From Bradyrhizobium sp. 186 (GTDB taxonomy: Bacteria > Pseudomonadota > Alphaproteobacteria > Rhizobiales > Xanthobacteraceae), in NCBI RefSeq assembly GCF_023101685.1, contig NZ_CP082164.1:2666001-2730000 (forward strand): a stretch of 64,000 bases of DNA, written 5' to 3'. Made by a program: the position numbers and the translations under genes. Each line of letters starts with the position of its first letter. Position 1 is the stretch's first letter. The notes below the pieces were generated by a model, which saw only the letters and a list, made by a program, of their open reading frames with translations, made no database searches and was not told the DNA's origin. Positions 8,866-18,266 of the stretch are shown here, in pieces.

Positions 8866-9867
8866 CTAGAGCCCTCCGGCGATTAGCCCGTCGATCGTTT
8901 CCTTGTTGATGCGCATGATCTTGTCCACCTTGATCTGCTTTCCTGCGACGTCGACGGCTGCCTTGCCAAGGCCGGGTACATCGACGCCATCCGTCATTGG
9001 CTTGCCATCGAGCACGAGTTTGGCCACCGCGACCATAGCGTAACCCGCATCTGTGGGATTCCACAGGAAACCTTCGCGGATCGTATCATCCGCGATAAGC
9101 GACTTCGCCTGGCTCGGCAGCACGGTGCCGACCACGGCGATCTTCTTGCCAAGGCGTTGCTGACGCACAGCATTTCCGGCCCCGATTGGTCCGTTCGAAC
9201 CGAAGCCGAGAATACCACGCAGGTTCGGATAGGCCTTGATCACGTCGAGCGTCGTGCGTTGGCTGGTGTCGATCTCGTCGGCGCCGGGGAAGCGGTCGGC
9301 GACCAGCTTCATTTTCGGAAAATTCTTCTGCTGGTAGGCAATCGCGGCGTCGGCCCATTTGTTGTGAAGCGGCGTCGTAAGAGTCCCGACATAGACAACA
9401 TAATCACCTTCGCCGCCCATGTCCTTGGCGAGACGTTCCATCTGCACCTCGCCGAAGCGAACGGAGTCGATCAATTCCACATTCCAGTCACGGCCTTCCT
9501 GTTCCGGACCCTCATGCGTGATGACCTTGATTCCGGCGGCCTGGGCGCGCTTCAGCACGGGCTCGCAGACTTTTACATCAAGCGGCACCAGGCCGATCAC
9601 GTTGACCTTCTTGGCAATCAGATCCTCAAGGAGCTTTACTTGCTGTGCCGGATCGACGTTCGCCGGGCCAACCATGGTGGCATTGATGCTGAAATCCTTC
9701 GCACCCTTCTGGATTCCCTTTTCAAGTGCGTTGAACCACGGAATTCCCGCGATCTTCACGACCGTGACCATTTCCTTTTGGGCTTGCGCAAAGGCAAAGC
9801 CCGGAAAGCCGGCACCGGCCAACGCGGACGTAGCACCGATCAGCTTGAGTGTCTGGCGTCTGTCCAT
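8866..9867 (-). CDS. sugar-binding periplasmic protein, LsrB/RhaS type
   Basis: A 333-residue solute-binding protein and first gene of the sugar operon. The start is fixed by a GGGAGG ribosome-binding site 5-6 bases before the ATG. The N-terminus is a signal peptide with a twin-arginine-like start (MDRRQTLKLIG) and likely cleavage after FAFAQA. The two-lobed type I fold is indicated by repeated segments such as IAKKVNVIGLVPLD and the C-terminal motif VDKIMRINKETIDG, which resembles LsrB/RhaS proteins. The natural ligand (rhamnose-like sugar, AI-2 or another) cannot be decided from sequence. Confidence 0.88.
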   Translation of the reverse strand: MDRRQTLKLIGATSALAGAGFPGFAFAQAQKEMVTVVKIAGIPWFNALEKGIQKGAKDFSINATMVGPANVDPAQQVKLLEDLIAKKVNVIGLVPLDVKVCEPVLKRAQAAGIKVITHEGPEQEGRDWNVELIDSVRFGEVQMERLAKDMGGEGDYVVYVGTLTTPLHNKWADAAIAYQQKNFPKMKLVADRFPGADEIDTSQRTTLDVIKAYPNLRGILGFGSNGPIGAGNAVRQQRLGKKIAVVGTVLPSQAKSLIADDTIREGFLWNPTDAGYAMVAVAKLVLDGKPMTDGVDVPGLGKAAVDVAGKQIKVDKIMRINKETIDGLIAGGL

Positions 9868-10550
9868 TGTTCCCTCCCAGGAAACTATTTTGGATTCTGC
9901 ACCCTTGACCAATCGCTGGGTGGGGGCAGTCGATCCTGTTCTTGCTTGGGGCAGAAAGTATTGCCTGTCCAACCGCAGGACCTCGAGGCAGATTAGAGAC
10001 CGGCGCTCCAGAAGGTGTCAAGCAAGTGACATGTTCGCCAACCACCATCGCAGTGCGATACCTGATCTCGCCTTCGAGCTGCTGAGTGAGGACCTGCGAG
10101 CGATCGGCGTTCCTACAGCCATCATGTCTGCGAAGGAACGCCACGCCATCCGCCGGTAGAAAGTAAGTAGTCCCAGCCTCTGGCTTCAAAACTTAGCTTC
10201 AGCAAGCGGGCTTCGGTCGGCTTCGCACAGCGATTCACACTTTTCCCTGAGTGTCATTTTTTCCGTCACGCGCGTGGGTGCGACCATGAAAGGCCGGTTA
10301 TGGCCAGCTTCGCCGTTGCACGATCCCTTGCCGGGCATGAACATCTGACTGTCATTGTTACGTTTTCCGCTTCCCGCAGTTGTCATCGTCCGGCCGTGCG
10401 TTCACATCATGTCTCGCGCCCGGGCGCCCGCCCTCGGCTTGTCAGCATCGCAGGTCGTATGCCATCCTAGCCCGGCACGCGCACGGGGAGGTCAATTCCC
10501 GGCATGGCTATGCGCCGCGTTAGGGTGGGCACACAAACTTTCAGGGAGAA
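9868..10550. other. upstream region of the sugar operon, no gene seen
   Basis: No frame here looks like a protein. The stretch must hold the promoter of the minus-strand sugar operon beside 9868. No regulator gene for that operon is present in this gap. The right end leads into the decayed binding-protein gene that begins at 10551. Confidence 0.35.
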
Positions 10551-11630
10551 ACGTGGACGCTTCGCCTGGCGGGGCTGGCTTGCGCCGGTTTGCTGCTGTC
10601 GTCGGTGAGGGCTCTGGCAGGTCCCAAGGTCGTCTCGGCGCCGACCCGCCTGCTTCAAGCCGTGGTCGTCCGAGACCAAATTCTTTCAGTGGCCCAAGAA
10701 GGCAGGCCCCTACAGGATCGCGCTGGTCAACGGTTTCGTCGGCAATCCTGGCGGATCCAGATGGTGAAGACTGCCCTGGCTTTCGCCGACCAGCCGGGTA
10801 TCAAGGAGTTCAAGGTTGTTTCCATCGGGACCGACGTGGCAGCACAACTCGGCGCGACGGAGGATTTCATCAACCAAGCTTCGACGCAATCGTCACCATA
10901 GCGGTCGCGCCCGACGGTTTTGATCGCATCATCCGTCTGGTCGACAAGAACAACGTCGTGGTGGTGCCGCAACGTCCTCGACACCGACAAGGTGATGATG
11001 GTAATGAGGACTTAGAAGGAAAAGGGCCGCATGTCGGCCAAATGGCTGATCGACGAGAGCGACAAGAAATCCGGCGACATTCTCGAAGTCCGCGGCTTGC
11101 CCACAAACTCTGTCGACCGCGACCGTCATCTCGGTTTTCGCGAGTCGTGGAATCGCCAAGGCAACGGCTTCAAAATCACCAAGATAGTTGGTAGTTCGGA
11201 CACCGGCGACTCGCAGAAGGTGAATGCGGACGCGCTGGCCGTCCATGGCCATTACGACGGAGTATGCACCCAAGGCGGTTCCGATGGCACCGTGCAGGCG
11301 CTGATGGCGGCCAAACATCCCTTTGTGCCGAGGTCGGGCGAGGGCGAAAATGAGTAGCGCGAGCAGATCGCCGATCACGCCAAGGACAGACTGAAGGGCA
11401 TGTCCTACGGCCAGTCGCCGGCGCTGGTGGCGATCGCTACCAAGGCGGAGATCTCGGCACTGTCGGGCAACGTCATGCCACAGCTGATCTCGATCCCGAT
11501 ACCAGTAGCGACGTACAAGGATCTCAAGCCGGGCACGAATTGTGGCCTGAGCTCAATGCCAACTTTTTTGCGCCGAACCAGTTCACACCGTGCGGTGTGA
11601 ACTTCACTGCTCCGGAGATCTTGTCGCAGA
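10551..11630 (+). pseudogene. decayed sugar-binding protein gene of a second ABC transporter
   Basis: Pieces of one periplasmic binding protein appear in order but in changing frames. There is a signal peptide (WTLRLAGLACAGLLL, start codon now ACG after a GGGAGAA site), then KKAGPYRIALVNGFVGN, then MVKTALAFADQPGIKEFKV, then FDAIVTIAVAPDGFDRII, then SAKWLIDESDKKSGDILEV. After an in-frame TAG at about 11355 come KGMSYGQSPALVAIATKAE and WPELNANFFAPNQFTP. At least five frame changes and one stop mean it cannot be functional. It is a LsrB-like family member different from the intact copy at 8.9-9.9 kb. The ATPase fragment follows, as in a normal operon. Confidence 0.85.
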
Positions 11631-11693
11631 GAACACCCAATGACGGCTTCAGCCCGGCATTCGCCGGGCCATCGTTGCGTGAAGGCCCGGCCA

Positions 11694-11968
<275 letters not shown>

Positions 11969-12482
11969 CCAGAATTTAAGTGAAACGAACTGCCTTGCGC
12001 GGCGTCGTATAGGCGGAGACCACGCATGATGACCGACAGCCGCCCCTCGCGATCGGTAGTAACTGTTCGGGTTGAAGCTAGGCGATCAGGCGTGCAAAGC
12101 GCGCATCGTGCGTGACTTAGGGGAGCATCGTTCCTCCTTGTTGCCGCAGGTCGTGGGGCGCCCGACTGCCGGTTTCTGCTATCCTTGACGGCCCGATGGT
12201 ATGAGCGGAACAGCCTTGCAAGGGGCGCGCATTCTTCGCGCCACGCTTGCCCCGCATCGATCGGCAGAGCACTTGGCGTGCACCTGTCCAGCGTTGCGCG
12301 CCTGGCCAAAGAGACGCCGGCCACACTCATCAGCCAGCCTTGGTGTGGCGGTCTCAGCGGGCGGCTCGCATGGTCGATCGACTTGCCGACGAGTAAGACG
12401 TGCGCAAGAGCGGCAGGATGTGGCGGCAAGTGGTAGGCATCGTCGCAGTAGCCGAAGGCCAATCGGGCCGTTAGCGGCCAGT
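11969..12482. other. non-coding spacer after the truncated ATPase
   Basis: I see no protein-like frame, repeat or RNA gene in this stretch. The left edge is the break point of the transporter remnant and the right edge is the stop of the NYN-domain gene. Confidence 0.3.
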
Positions 12483-13109
12483 TCAATCGTGAGGATCGTT
12501 TCCCTTCGGCTCTCGCAAGAACTTCGGCATGTGTCCACGCGTTTCACGGTCACGCGGGGCGGGGCGTTCTGACGGATCGCGGCCGAGCTTGGATTGCAGC
12601 TCGACGAGATCGGTGAAGACGTCGGCCTGGCGGCGTAGCTCGTCGGCGATCATCGGCGGCTGGCTCGCGATGGTGGAGATCACCGTGACCCGCACGCCGC
12701 GGCGCTGGACAGCCTCGACCAGCGAGCGGAAGTCGCCGTCGCCCGAGAACAGCACCATCTGGTCGATGTGCCCGGCGAGCTCCATGGCGTCCACGGCGAG
12801 CTCGATGTCCATATTGCCCTTGACCTTGCGCCGGCCGGAGGCGTCGATGAACTCCTTGGTCGCCTTGGTCGCCTTGGTGACGACGGTGTAGCCGTTGTAG
12901 TCGAGCCAGTCGATCAGCGGCCGGATCGAGGAGTATTCCTGATCCTCGATGATCGCGGTGTAGTAGAACGCCCGCAACAGCGTCCCGCGGCTCTTAAACT
13001 CGTTTAGCAGGCGCTTGTAGTCGATGTCGAAGCCGAGAGTTTTCGCTGTCGCGTAGAGATTGGCCCCATCGATGAAGAGCGCGATCTTGTCGGAAGAGGA
13101 AGGCGACAT
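12483..13109 (-). CDS. NYN-domain (LabA/DUF88) protein, putative RNase
   Basis: A 208-residue PIN-like NYN domain protein. The conserved acidic residues are visible in ALFIDGANLY (about residues 10-19), GNMDIELAVDAM (about 98-109) and LFSGDGDFRSLV (about 119-130). Proteins of this family are metal-dependent nucleases or regulators of unknown target. A duplicated codon triplet gives the KATKATKE repeat near residue 80. The C-terminal tail is charged and low in complexity. The gene stands alone, with decayed DNA on its downstream side. Confidence 0.8.
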   Translation of the reverse strand: MSPSSSDKIALFIDGANLYATAKTLGFDIDYKRLLNEFKSRGTLLRAFYYTAIIEDQEYSSIRPLIDWLDYNGYTVVTKATKATKEFIDASGRRKVKGNMDIELAVDAMELAGHIDQMVLFSGDGDFRSLVEAVQRRGVRVTVISTIASQPPMIADELRRQADVFTDLVELQSKLGRDPSERPAPRDRETRGHMPKFLREPKGNDPHD

Positions 13110-13356
13110 TCAGTTCACGCTTTTCGGTGGAGCGAGTTCGGATTGAGCTGGAAGCATCCCGGATCCGCGACGGGGATTTGTCGGTCGCATTCTATATAGA
13201 TAGCTACCGGAGATCGTCGAGGAGAACGAATGCTTTAAGCTTCTACTATTTTCAAGTGGTACCGGGGCTCGGAATTCTGACAGTAGCCGAAAGTTGGTCT
13301 GTCGGATTTGTAACGTATCCTGTCTAATTCCAGGTGCTCTTCAGGGTGCTCGCGCC

Positions 13357-13647
13357 ATGACCGTTGGCGATTTTGCTCTCTTTGATCTTTGGATTCATCG
13401 GCGCGGCCGCGGCTGGCGGTGGTCCATTATAGATCGGTCAGGAAATCTTCTGCTGGTCGGAGGCGAAAGAAGCCGGCCCGCAGCGCAATACATGGCTGCT
13501 CGAGCCATGTTCCAGTTGCTGCTGACCGCTCCTTATCGCGATGGAATGAGATCTAAAGATACATCGGCGCCTTGCCGTCGATCTGAATGCCAGGAGGGGT
13601 TTTCGGTGGTTGATCGCTCAGGTCGAGGAGGACATCGCGGCCATTGA
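13357..13647 (+). CDS. small hypothetical protein, probably with an altered C-terminus
   Basis: An open frame of 96 codons starting MTVGDFALFDLWIHRRGRG. The first 60 or so residues (basic and aromatic, ending LLLTAPYRDGM) look like a short protein type I associate with Bradyrhizobium relatives. The part after about 13545 overlaps a minus-strand pseudogene and probably reads through a junction. No function is known. Confidence 0.35.
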   Translation: MTVGDFALFDLWIHRRGRGWRWSIIDRSGNLLLVGGERSRPAAQYMAARAMFQLLLTAPYRDGMRSKDTSAPCRRSECQEGFSVVDRSGRGGHRGH

Positions 13648-14057
13648 GGCGGGTCTTCAGACGCTGTCGGAGCGGGTGAGCGGACAGGAGCGGGGCCCCA
13701 ACCGCGCGGAAGCGTTCTCAAGGACGGCGGACCGGAGTAGGAGTCGCGGGCAGGCACACCCTCGAGAGCTTGAAAGCTGTCGTGCCGCTCCCGGACCTGG
13801 TCAGGAGAGCCTGCCTGTCGTTGGAGAGGCCCGCAGCACTGGCCATCGGCGGCCGCGGTGATCGATCGCACGACCGAGGCTCGTGCACAAACGCCCGCGG
13901 TGACCGTATCCACCCGGACCATCATTTGCACAACGTCGGCACCCCGCACCGCGGTAACCAAACCTAGCAGCGGAACGAAGGCCGACCCGGCATAGACGCC
14001 ACACGGGCCAGGACGGTTACGAGGATGCCGACGAGCCATTTCATGAATTGCATGGAG
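13558..14057 (-). pseudogene. frameshifted DUF2939-like gene
   Basis: The minus strand starts MKWLVGILVTVLA in one frame. It continues in the next frame with GVYAGSAFVPLLGLVTAVRG and AADVVQMMVRVDTV-like sequence, and ends in a third frame with LLDLSDQPPKTPPGIQIDG. The order of an N-terminal membrane anchor, a small-residue segment and an SDQPP-like beta segment resembles DUF2939 proteins. The frame changes show it is not intact. The assignment rests on remembered family features only. Confidence 0.4.
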
Positions 14058-14244
14058 TCAGAGGGGCTTTATTCCAAGCCGGCGCGGGCTGGATGATCGT
14101 TAGCAGTCACCGAAGGCGCTCACGAGACCGATCGCAATGAGAATGATGGAAATGCAAGTCCATAAAGCTGGCGAGCTAGATCCGCAAATGATCAGCTTCC
14201 CGCTCATACGACCTCCAGTGATCAGATGGAATGGAAGTGAAAAC

Positions 14245-14433
14245 ATGTGTGAGGTTATTCGATTTGTCCCAAAGTTCGAGCGCGCGCGAACTCGCCTCAT
14301 TCGAGAAGCCCGAGCGATATACGACAGCGTCTTTCCGCCGTCTGATCCCGCCCGCGAGCAGCGGGACAAGGCATCCGCCAGCCATATGCGTATCGGCGCA
14401 GACGTCCATCGCGGCGAGGGGGACCTATCATGA
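14245..14433 (+). CDS. 62-residue hypothetical protein
   Basis: Starts MCEVIRFVPKFERARTRLI and is rich in Arg and Glu with an SVFPPSDPA segment. It is probably a small soluble cytosolic protein of unknown role. Its TGA overlaps the ATG of the next gene (ATGA), a typical translational coupling, which supports both being real. Confidence 0.5.
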   Translation: MCEVIRFVPKFERARTRLIREARAIYDSVFPPSDPAREQRDKASASHMRIGADVHRGEGDLS

Positions 14434-14639
14434 TCGCGATCATCGCTGTGCTCTGCAGTTTGTCTTCACCGGCAAATTGCCACGAGCAGACCGTCACCAC
14501 CTCGGACTTCGCGGATGTCTCGATGCAGTCCTGCCTGATCGGTGCACCGCAGCTCGCCGACTGGATGAATCAGCATCCGACCGAGCGCCTTGCGGCATGG
14601 CGCTGCGTGTTCGGTAAAAAGGATAACAGGGGAGCTTAG
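14430..14639 (+). CDS. 69-residue secreted hypothetical protein
   Basis: Starts MIAIIAVLCSLSSPANC, a short signal peptide, followed by a small domain with three cysteines (residues 17, 33 and 58) and a WMNQHPTERLAAWRC segment. It overlaps the preceding gene by 4 bases. Function is unknown, but the signal peptide and cysteines point to a periplasmic protein. Confidence 0.55.
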   Translation: MIAIIAVLCSLSSPANCHEQTVTTSDFADVSMQSCLIGAPQLADWMNQHPTERLAAWRCVFGKKDNRGA

Positions 14640-14740
14640 GTAAAATATCGGCCAGCTCGCCAGCTCAGAACGCAAAGTATCATGGCGTCGATTGTTGGAA
14701 GATGGTCGCTCGGGTTCGTCTTTTTGCTGGCGGGTGCGCT

Positions 14741-14920
14741 CTATATGGTCGACCCTTGAACTGCTCTCATCTTCCGTCCTGCCGATCTGCTTTGTGGCCG
14801 CTGACTCCGACGCGCCCGCACTGCGGCAATTGAGATCAGCGCGAGCGTCGCGTACAGACCGACATCGCCAAAGATCTTGAAGTTGTCGCGCGGTGACAGG
14901 CAGGCCATGTCCGCGACCAT
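14741..14920 (-). CDS. possible 59-residue membrane peptide
   Basis: Open frame starting MVADMACLSPRDNFKIFGDV with one hydrophobic segment (GLYATLALISIAAV) and a basic tail. No strong ribosome-binding site is seen, and the surrounding 1 kb looks decayed. It may be a remnant rather than a gene. Confidence 0.25.
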   Translation of the reverse strand: MVADMACLSPRDNFKIFGDVGLYATLALISIAAVRARRSQRPQSRSAGRKMRAVQGSTI

Positions 14921-15628
14921 TGGCGCGCCGCGGCCTAAGGCTGCCGGTCTCGATCGACATCAGCGAGGTCACCTTCTGTTAGGCTGCTCGCAGGCAACCT
15001 CTCATAGCGAAGGTGGTCGATCGGCATACGCATTCGGCGCGATTTTCTGAGATTTGGATTGCTTCACTCGCACCGACGTTCCTCGTCGGATACCTTGCCT
15101 CACGGAGGCGGACAGCTTCCCAAGTGCCTGGCGCGCGGCGATCCCCCTCCCGCGGCCGGCCCTTCCCCCGGGGACCGGCCGCCCCGCTCAGGGCCGTTGG
15201 GCGACGGCGCTGGATCGGATGGGCACGGGGCACTTGAGTAGACGAGTGTGGGAAGGCCAGTAGTCGAGGATAGGCCGGATGGAGATTTGAGCTGCGTCAT
15301 GGAGACGATGAGCCCCTCCAACAAAATCTGGAGCCGCGAAGCTGGCGCGGCGGAAAACGTGACATCATTCCGTTTTCACTGGCGCACTTGATAGGCCTAT
15401 GCGCGTTTTCCTCGTGCAGCCCGAGACAGCAGATGGAAGCGCCGCACTCCTGCCGCGGGGCGCCAAGCGTGTTTAGCCATTCCGATAACGGCCGGCTATC
15501 GACTCCATGGCGAGAGGTGATTTTCCTTTAGACGATCATAAAGTCAATCTTCGAGCTGTCGTCGTTCGCCCTCGTGTAAGGGCCAGGGTCGACGTTCCGT
15601 TGAACGATCGCAAGCCAGGAGGTCCGAC
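14921..15628. other. non-coding stretch before the kinase fragment
   Basis: No frame looks like a protein. The segment 15130-15210 is very rich in C and G with repeated CCCGCGGCC-type words, but shows no clear hairpin plus T-run. Nothing else was recognised. Confidence 0.3.
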
Positions 15629-16275
15629 ATGCAGATCAAAGAGACACCCGACGTTTCCTTCCCCCGTGTGGTCGAGAGCTTTCCGCTGGAGGATGCCGTC
15701 GTGCTCGCGGACAACGCCGGCGTCGCGCTTGGAGTACAGCGCGCATTCAGTGCGAGGGTGCGGAGCGTCCGCGATGACGGCAGCGGTCTCAACGCGTCCA
15801 AGTGCGTGGAGATTCCGCTTGTCGGGCGCGACGGCGAGATCTCCGGGGTACTGTGCCGGACCGCCCCACGGTCCGACACGCGCGGCGTATTCTCCTCCCG
15901 CGGGCCGGAGAGGGTGAGGGCGATCGGGGACGTAGCGCGGTTCGTGGTCCACGACATCAACAACCTTCTCGCTGTGATCGGCACCGGCCTGCAGCTACTC
16001 GAATCCCGGAGCGACGCCGCATGCCGAAAGGCCATCCTCAGCAAGATGCAGCACGCGATCACGCGAGGAGCGTTGCTCAGCCATCAGCTCCTCGACGCTG
16101 CGCGCCCATTCCCCGAATCGGTCGGCGGGATCGTCGCAGGCAACCGCCTCGCAGCGCTGGCGGACACGCTGGACCAGGCGTTGCGTCCTGATATCACGGT
16201 CCGCACCGATATCGCCCCTGATTTGTGGGACTTCGACGCTGACCCGGAGGAGCTGTACTTCGCGCTGTCGCTCTC
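15629..16275 (+). pseudogene. truncated sensor histidine kinase (dimerisation domain kept, ATPase domain lost)
   Basis: AGGAGG precedes the ATG by 5 bases. The product begins with about 100 residues of sensory-type sequence, then has a histidine-kinase H-box, VVHDINNLLAVIGTG, and the paired helices of a dimerisation domain. The catalytic domain starts (DPEELYFAL) but stops at about 16275. There the strand becomes the antisense of a response-regulator fragment, and the frame only runs on by chance to 16474. Without N, G1 and G2 boxes it cannot bind ATP. It could at most be phosphorylated by another kinase. Confidence 0.75.
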
Positions 16276-16398
16276 AAGCAATGCCTCGGCCGAGGCGAAA
16301 GTACGGCTCTCGATGCCATGGCACGCCAACAGCCGCGCCACGCTCTTCAAAAGGCTCGCATCGTCGTCGACTACGACCACAACTGTCCGCTGCGCCAT
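16270..16398 (-). pseudogene. response-regulator receiver fragment (FixJ-like N-terminus)
   Basis: Begins MAQRTVVVVVDDDASLLK with the acidic pocket DDD and continues to RTFASAEALLES. That is the first 43 residues of a FixJ/NarL-type receiver, before the phosphorylated Asp. It is then cut at the junction with the histidine kinase fragment. The two fragments meet tail to tail on opposite strands with a few bases of shared sequence. Confidence 0.7.
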
Positions 16399-16476
16399 CC
16401 TGTCCGCCCACGAAGCCCCCAAGGGTGGCCAACCCTTGATATGCATCAACGGAGAGTCCGCTGGCGCGGACTGATG

Positions 16477-16992
16477 TTATCGCTGGGACCTGCGAGGCGC
16501 AGACGCACTGGCCGGCCGCAACTCCATGCTGGACACGCCCGCTGTAATGTTCACGCCCGTCTGACCCTGCACGGACAGTGGCTGCAAAGCGACCGTGCGC
16601 TCCGAGCCGCCGATCAGGAGGTTGGCACCCACTCCGGCGCCGACCGTACCACCGGCGGTCGCACCCGCATAGGTTCCCGCCAATGCCGCCCGGCGCAGTG
16701 TGGTCGGTGCAAAAACGGCCCAAGTCAGCTTGCCACCGGACGTGGCGCCGATGTCGAGCCCAAGCGTACTGACGGTGCCTTCATAAGCCTCGCGCGCCCT
16801 GCCTCTCGCCGATGCATAGATGCAGCTCAGTTGCCGCTGTCCCGCGACAATCATGCCAACGCCCGGCGATATATTGCAGGTGAGCGTGCCGACCTGCGTT
16901 CGCCCAGCCTGCTGAGCCGTAGCAGGAACAATGGCCAGGGCGAGCACCAGGGCGGCGCATGCGATTGGTCTGTTCAGCATTGCTTTGTTCAT
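16477..16992 (-). CDS. DUF992 family secreted protein
   Basis: A 171-residue protein with a clear signal peptide (cleavage after PATAQ). The DUF992 body holds VGTLTCNISPGVGM, LSCIYASARG, LGLDIGATSGGKLTWAVFAP and the glycine/alanine-rich ALAGTYAGATAGGTVGAG. Two cysteines (TCN, SCI) probably form a disulfide. The family is common in Rhizobiales and its role is unknown. It lies beside the two-component junction. Confidence 0.85.
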   Translation of the reverse strand: MNKAMLNRPIACAALVLALAIVPATAQQAGRTQVGTLTCNISPGVGMIVAGQRQLSCIYASARGRAREAYEGTVSTLGLDIGATSGGKLTWAVFAPTTLRRAALAGTYAGATAGGTVGAGVGANLLIGGSERTVALQPLSVQGQTGVNITAGVSSMELRPASASAPRRSQR

Positions 16993-17620
16993 GGGGCGGC
17001 CTCCAACGACGTATTCTGGTGGTCCCCAACGCGGACCAGCATTGCGATGTTCCTGTTTCTCGCACGTGCGAAGCCGAAAGGCGGGCTGAGCGCAGAACCT
17101 GTCGCGGCGAGAGAGCTACGAATAACGGCGCTAGATCAATTATCAGGACCGCCAAGGAGCCCGGGTTCGCTCCGCCGTGCCGGCCGATGACTGAGTGAAG
17201 TCCGTTTGTGGCCCGACTCGGACCTCCGGCCATATGGCGTAGCAGACGTCAAGCGCGCCTTGACTGGCAGCACTCGACCTATGAGTAGATGGCCTACCCG
17301 AGCTCTGAGTGACACTCCGGGCACGCATCCCCGATCGAGTCCAGAACGTCACAGACCTCGGCAACCGCCTCAGCGGCACAACGAACGCCGCACAATGATC
17401 CGCACGGACTCGAACCTGGGAACGGACCAGTGTGAGCGGCTGGTCCTAACCAATCAGAGCTTGCCAAGAGCATACTAGTAAACTCGACGCTGGGGCCGGT
17501 AGCACCAACCCTAGGCAATGGACCCAGCATCTGCCTCGCACGATGCGACCCGGTCGGGCAGCGGTGAGTTTTGGGGCGGGCGTCTCGAAGGCTGCGCCGC
17601 AAGGACGCCACCCGCCAGGT
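16993..17620. other. spacer with dispersed-repeat debris
   Basis: No protein-like frame is seen. The part around 17195-17280 (AAGTCCGTTTGTGGCCC and following) resembles intergenic filler repeated in Bradyrhizobium-type genomes. The tRNA-like remnant at 17397-17470 is listed separately. Confidence 0.3.
17397..17470 (-). pseudogene. tRNA-like remnant (3' half)
   Basis: Read on the minus strand, this stretch has a D-loop-like TTGGTTAGGAC. Next comes a stem GACCAG/CTGGTC around a loop with CTC (as in a Glu anticodon), then a T-arm-like CCCAGGTTCGAGTCCG. The acceptor 5' strand that should pair with GTGCGGA is missing. It is therefore a decayed tRNA or a chance resemblance. No intact tRNA gene was found in the window. 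Confidence 0.3.
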
Positions 17621-18166
17621 TCACGCTGCCGTGCTGCGCGGGCTCTCCGCTGTTTCCTTCTTGTCCGTCTCCTTGTCGCGAGACAGCCATGCTGGAAAGC
17701 GAAGCAGGCGTTCGTTGCCGTCTTTCGGCAGCTCGATAGGAGCTTCATTGGACGAACTCGGGAGGTCCAGCGCTACGCGGCCGACGCGCACCGCATCCGC
17801 GCGCTGATCCAGTTCGCGCAGCAGGGGATCGAGCACGCTGTCGATTTCGGTCGCCACCGACACTAGGAAACTATTGAGCTCGCGAGCCTCGGGCACAACT
17901 GCAGCAGCCGACTCGATCGCCTTGGAGAGACCATCGACGACGGGTGCAAACGCGCCGGCAGCTTGCCTGATTCGGGTTTTTATCGCTTCGATTTCGCCCA
18001 AAACGCGATCACGCTCCCGCCTGGTCTTCTCCTCCGAAAGGCGGGCTTCAATTTCGGCGATCTGGGCCGTCAGGGTCGTGGCTTCGGATGCGAGTGCATC
18101 GCGTCTTCCGCGCGCGCGATCAAGATCGCGGCTGAGATTGTCCACTAAATCGTCCTTTCCGAACAT
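17621..18166 (-). CDS. coiled-coil hypothetical protein
   Basis: A 181-residue protein starting MFGKDDLVDNLSRDL, with a GGAG site 9 bases upstream. Residues 10-75 form a long charged heptad-like helix (RARGRRDALASEA, IEARLSEEKTRRERDR). A second helical part and a Lys/Glu-rich tail follow. The open frame extends 34 codons further up, but that part overlaps the divergent gene's promoter and lacks a site. Function is unknown. It is divergent from the 73-residue gene at 18267. Confidence 0.65.
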   Translation of the reverse strand: MFGKDDLVDNLSRDLDRARGRRDALASEATTLTAQIAEIEARLSEEKTRRERDRVLGEIEAIKTRIRQAAGAFAPVVDGLSKAIESAAAVVPEARELNSFLVSVATEIDSVLDPLLRELDQRADAVRVGRVALDLPSSSNEAPIELPKDGNERLLRFPAWLSRDKETDKKETAESPRSTAA

Positions 18167-18266
18167 GGCTTTGCTCCGTAGGACAGCCGTTTTGGTCTGT
18201 AGGACGGCCTTGGCGCGAACCGCCAGCCGGTTGAGCGACCGAAAGGCTGGATCGGCCGAAAAGGCC

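Noticed and set aside
3848..9867. Assigning the sugar operon as an AI-2 (lsr) system
   Set aside because: The lsrF, lsrG and lsrR genes are absent, and a class II aldolase is present instead; family similarity of the binding protein alone cannot separate AI-2 from rhamnose-type ligands.
10186..10386. Minus-strand open frame of 66 codons upstream of the sugar operon
   Set aside because: No ribosome-binding site, low similarity to any protein type and unusual composition.
12483..13109. KATKATK repeat in the NYN protein as a microsatellite or CRISPR-like repeat
   Set aside because: It is only a two- to three-fold codon duplication of 9 bases. No spaced direct repeats of CRISPR type exist anywhere in the window.
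15629..16474. Treating the 281-codon frame as an intact novel kinase
   Set aside because: The last 65 codons are the antisense of a receiver domain; only the first about 215 codons are kinase-like.
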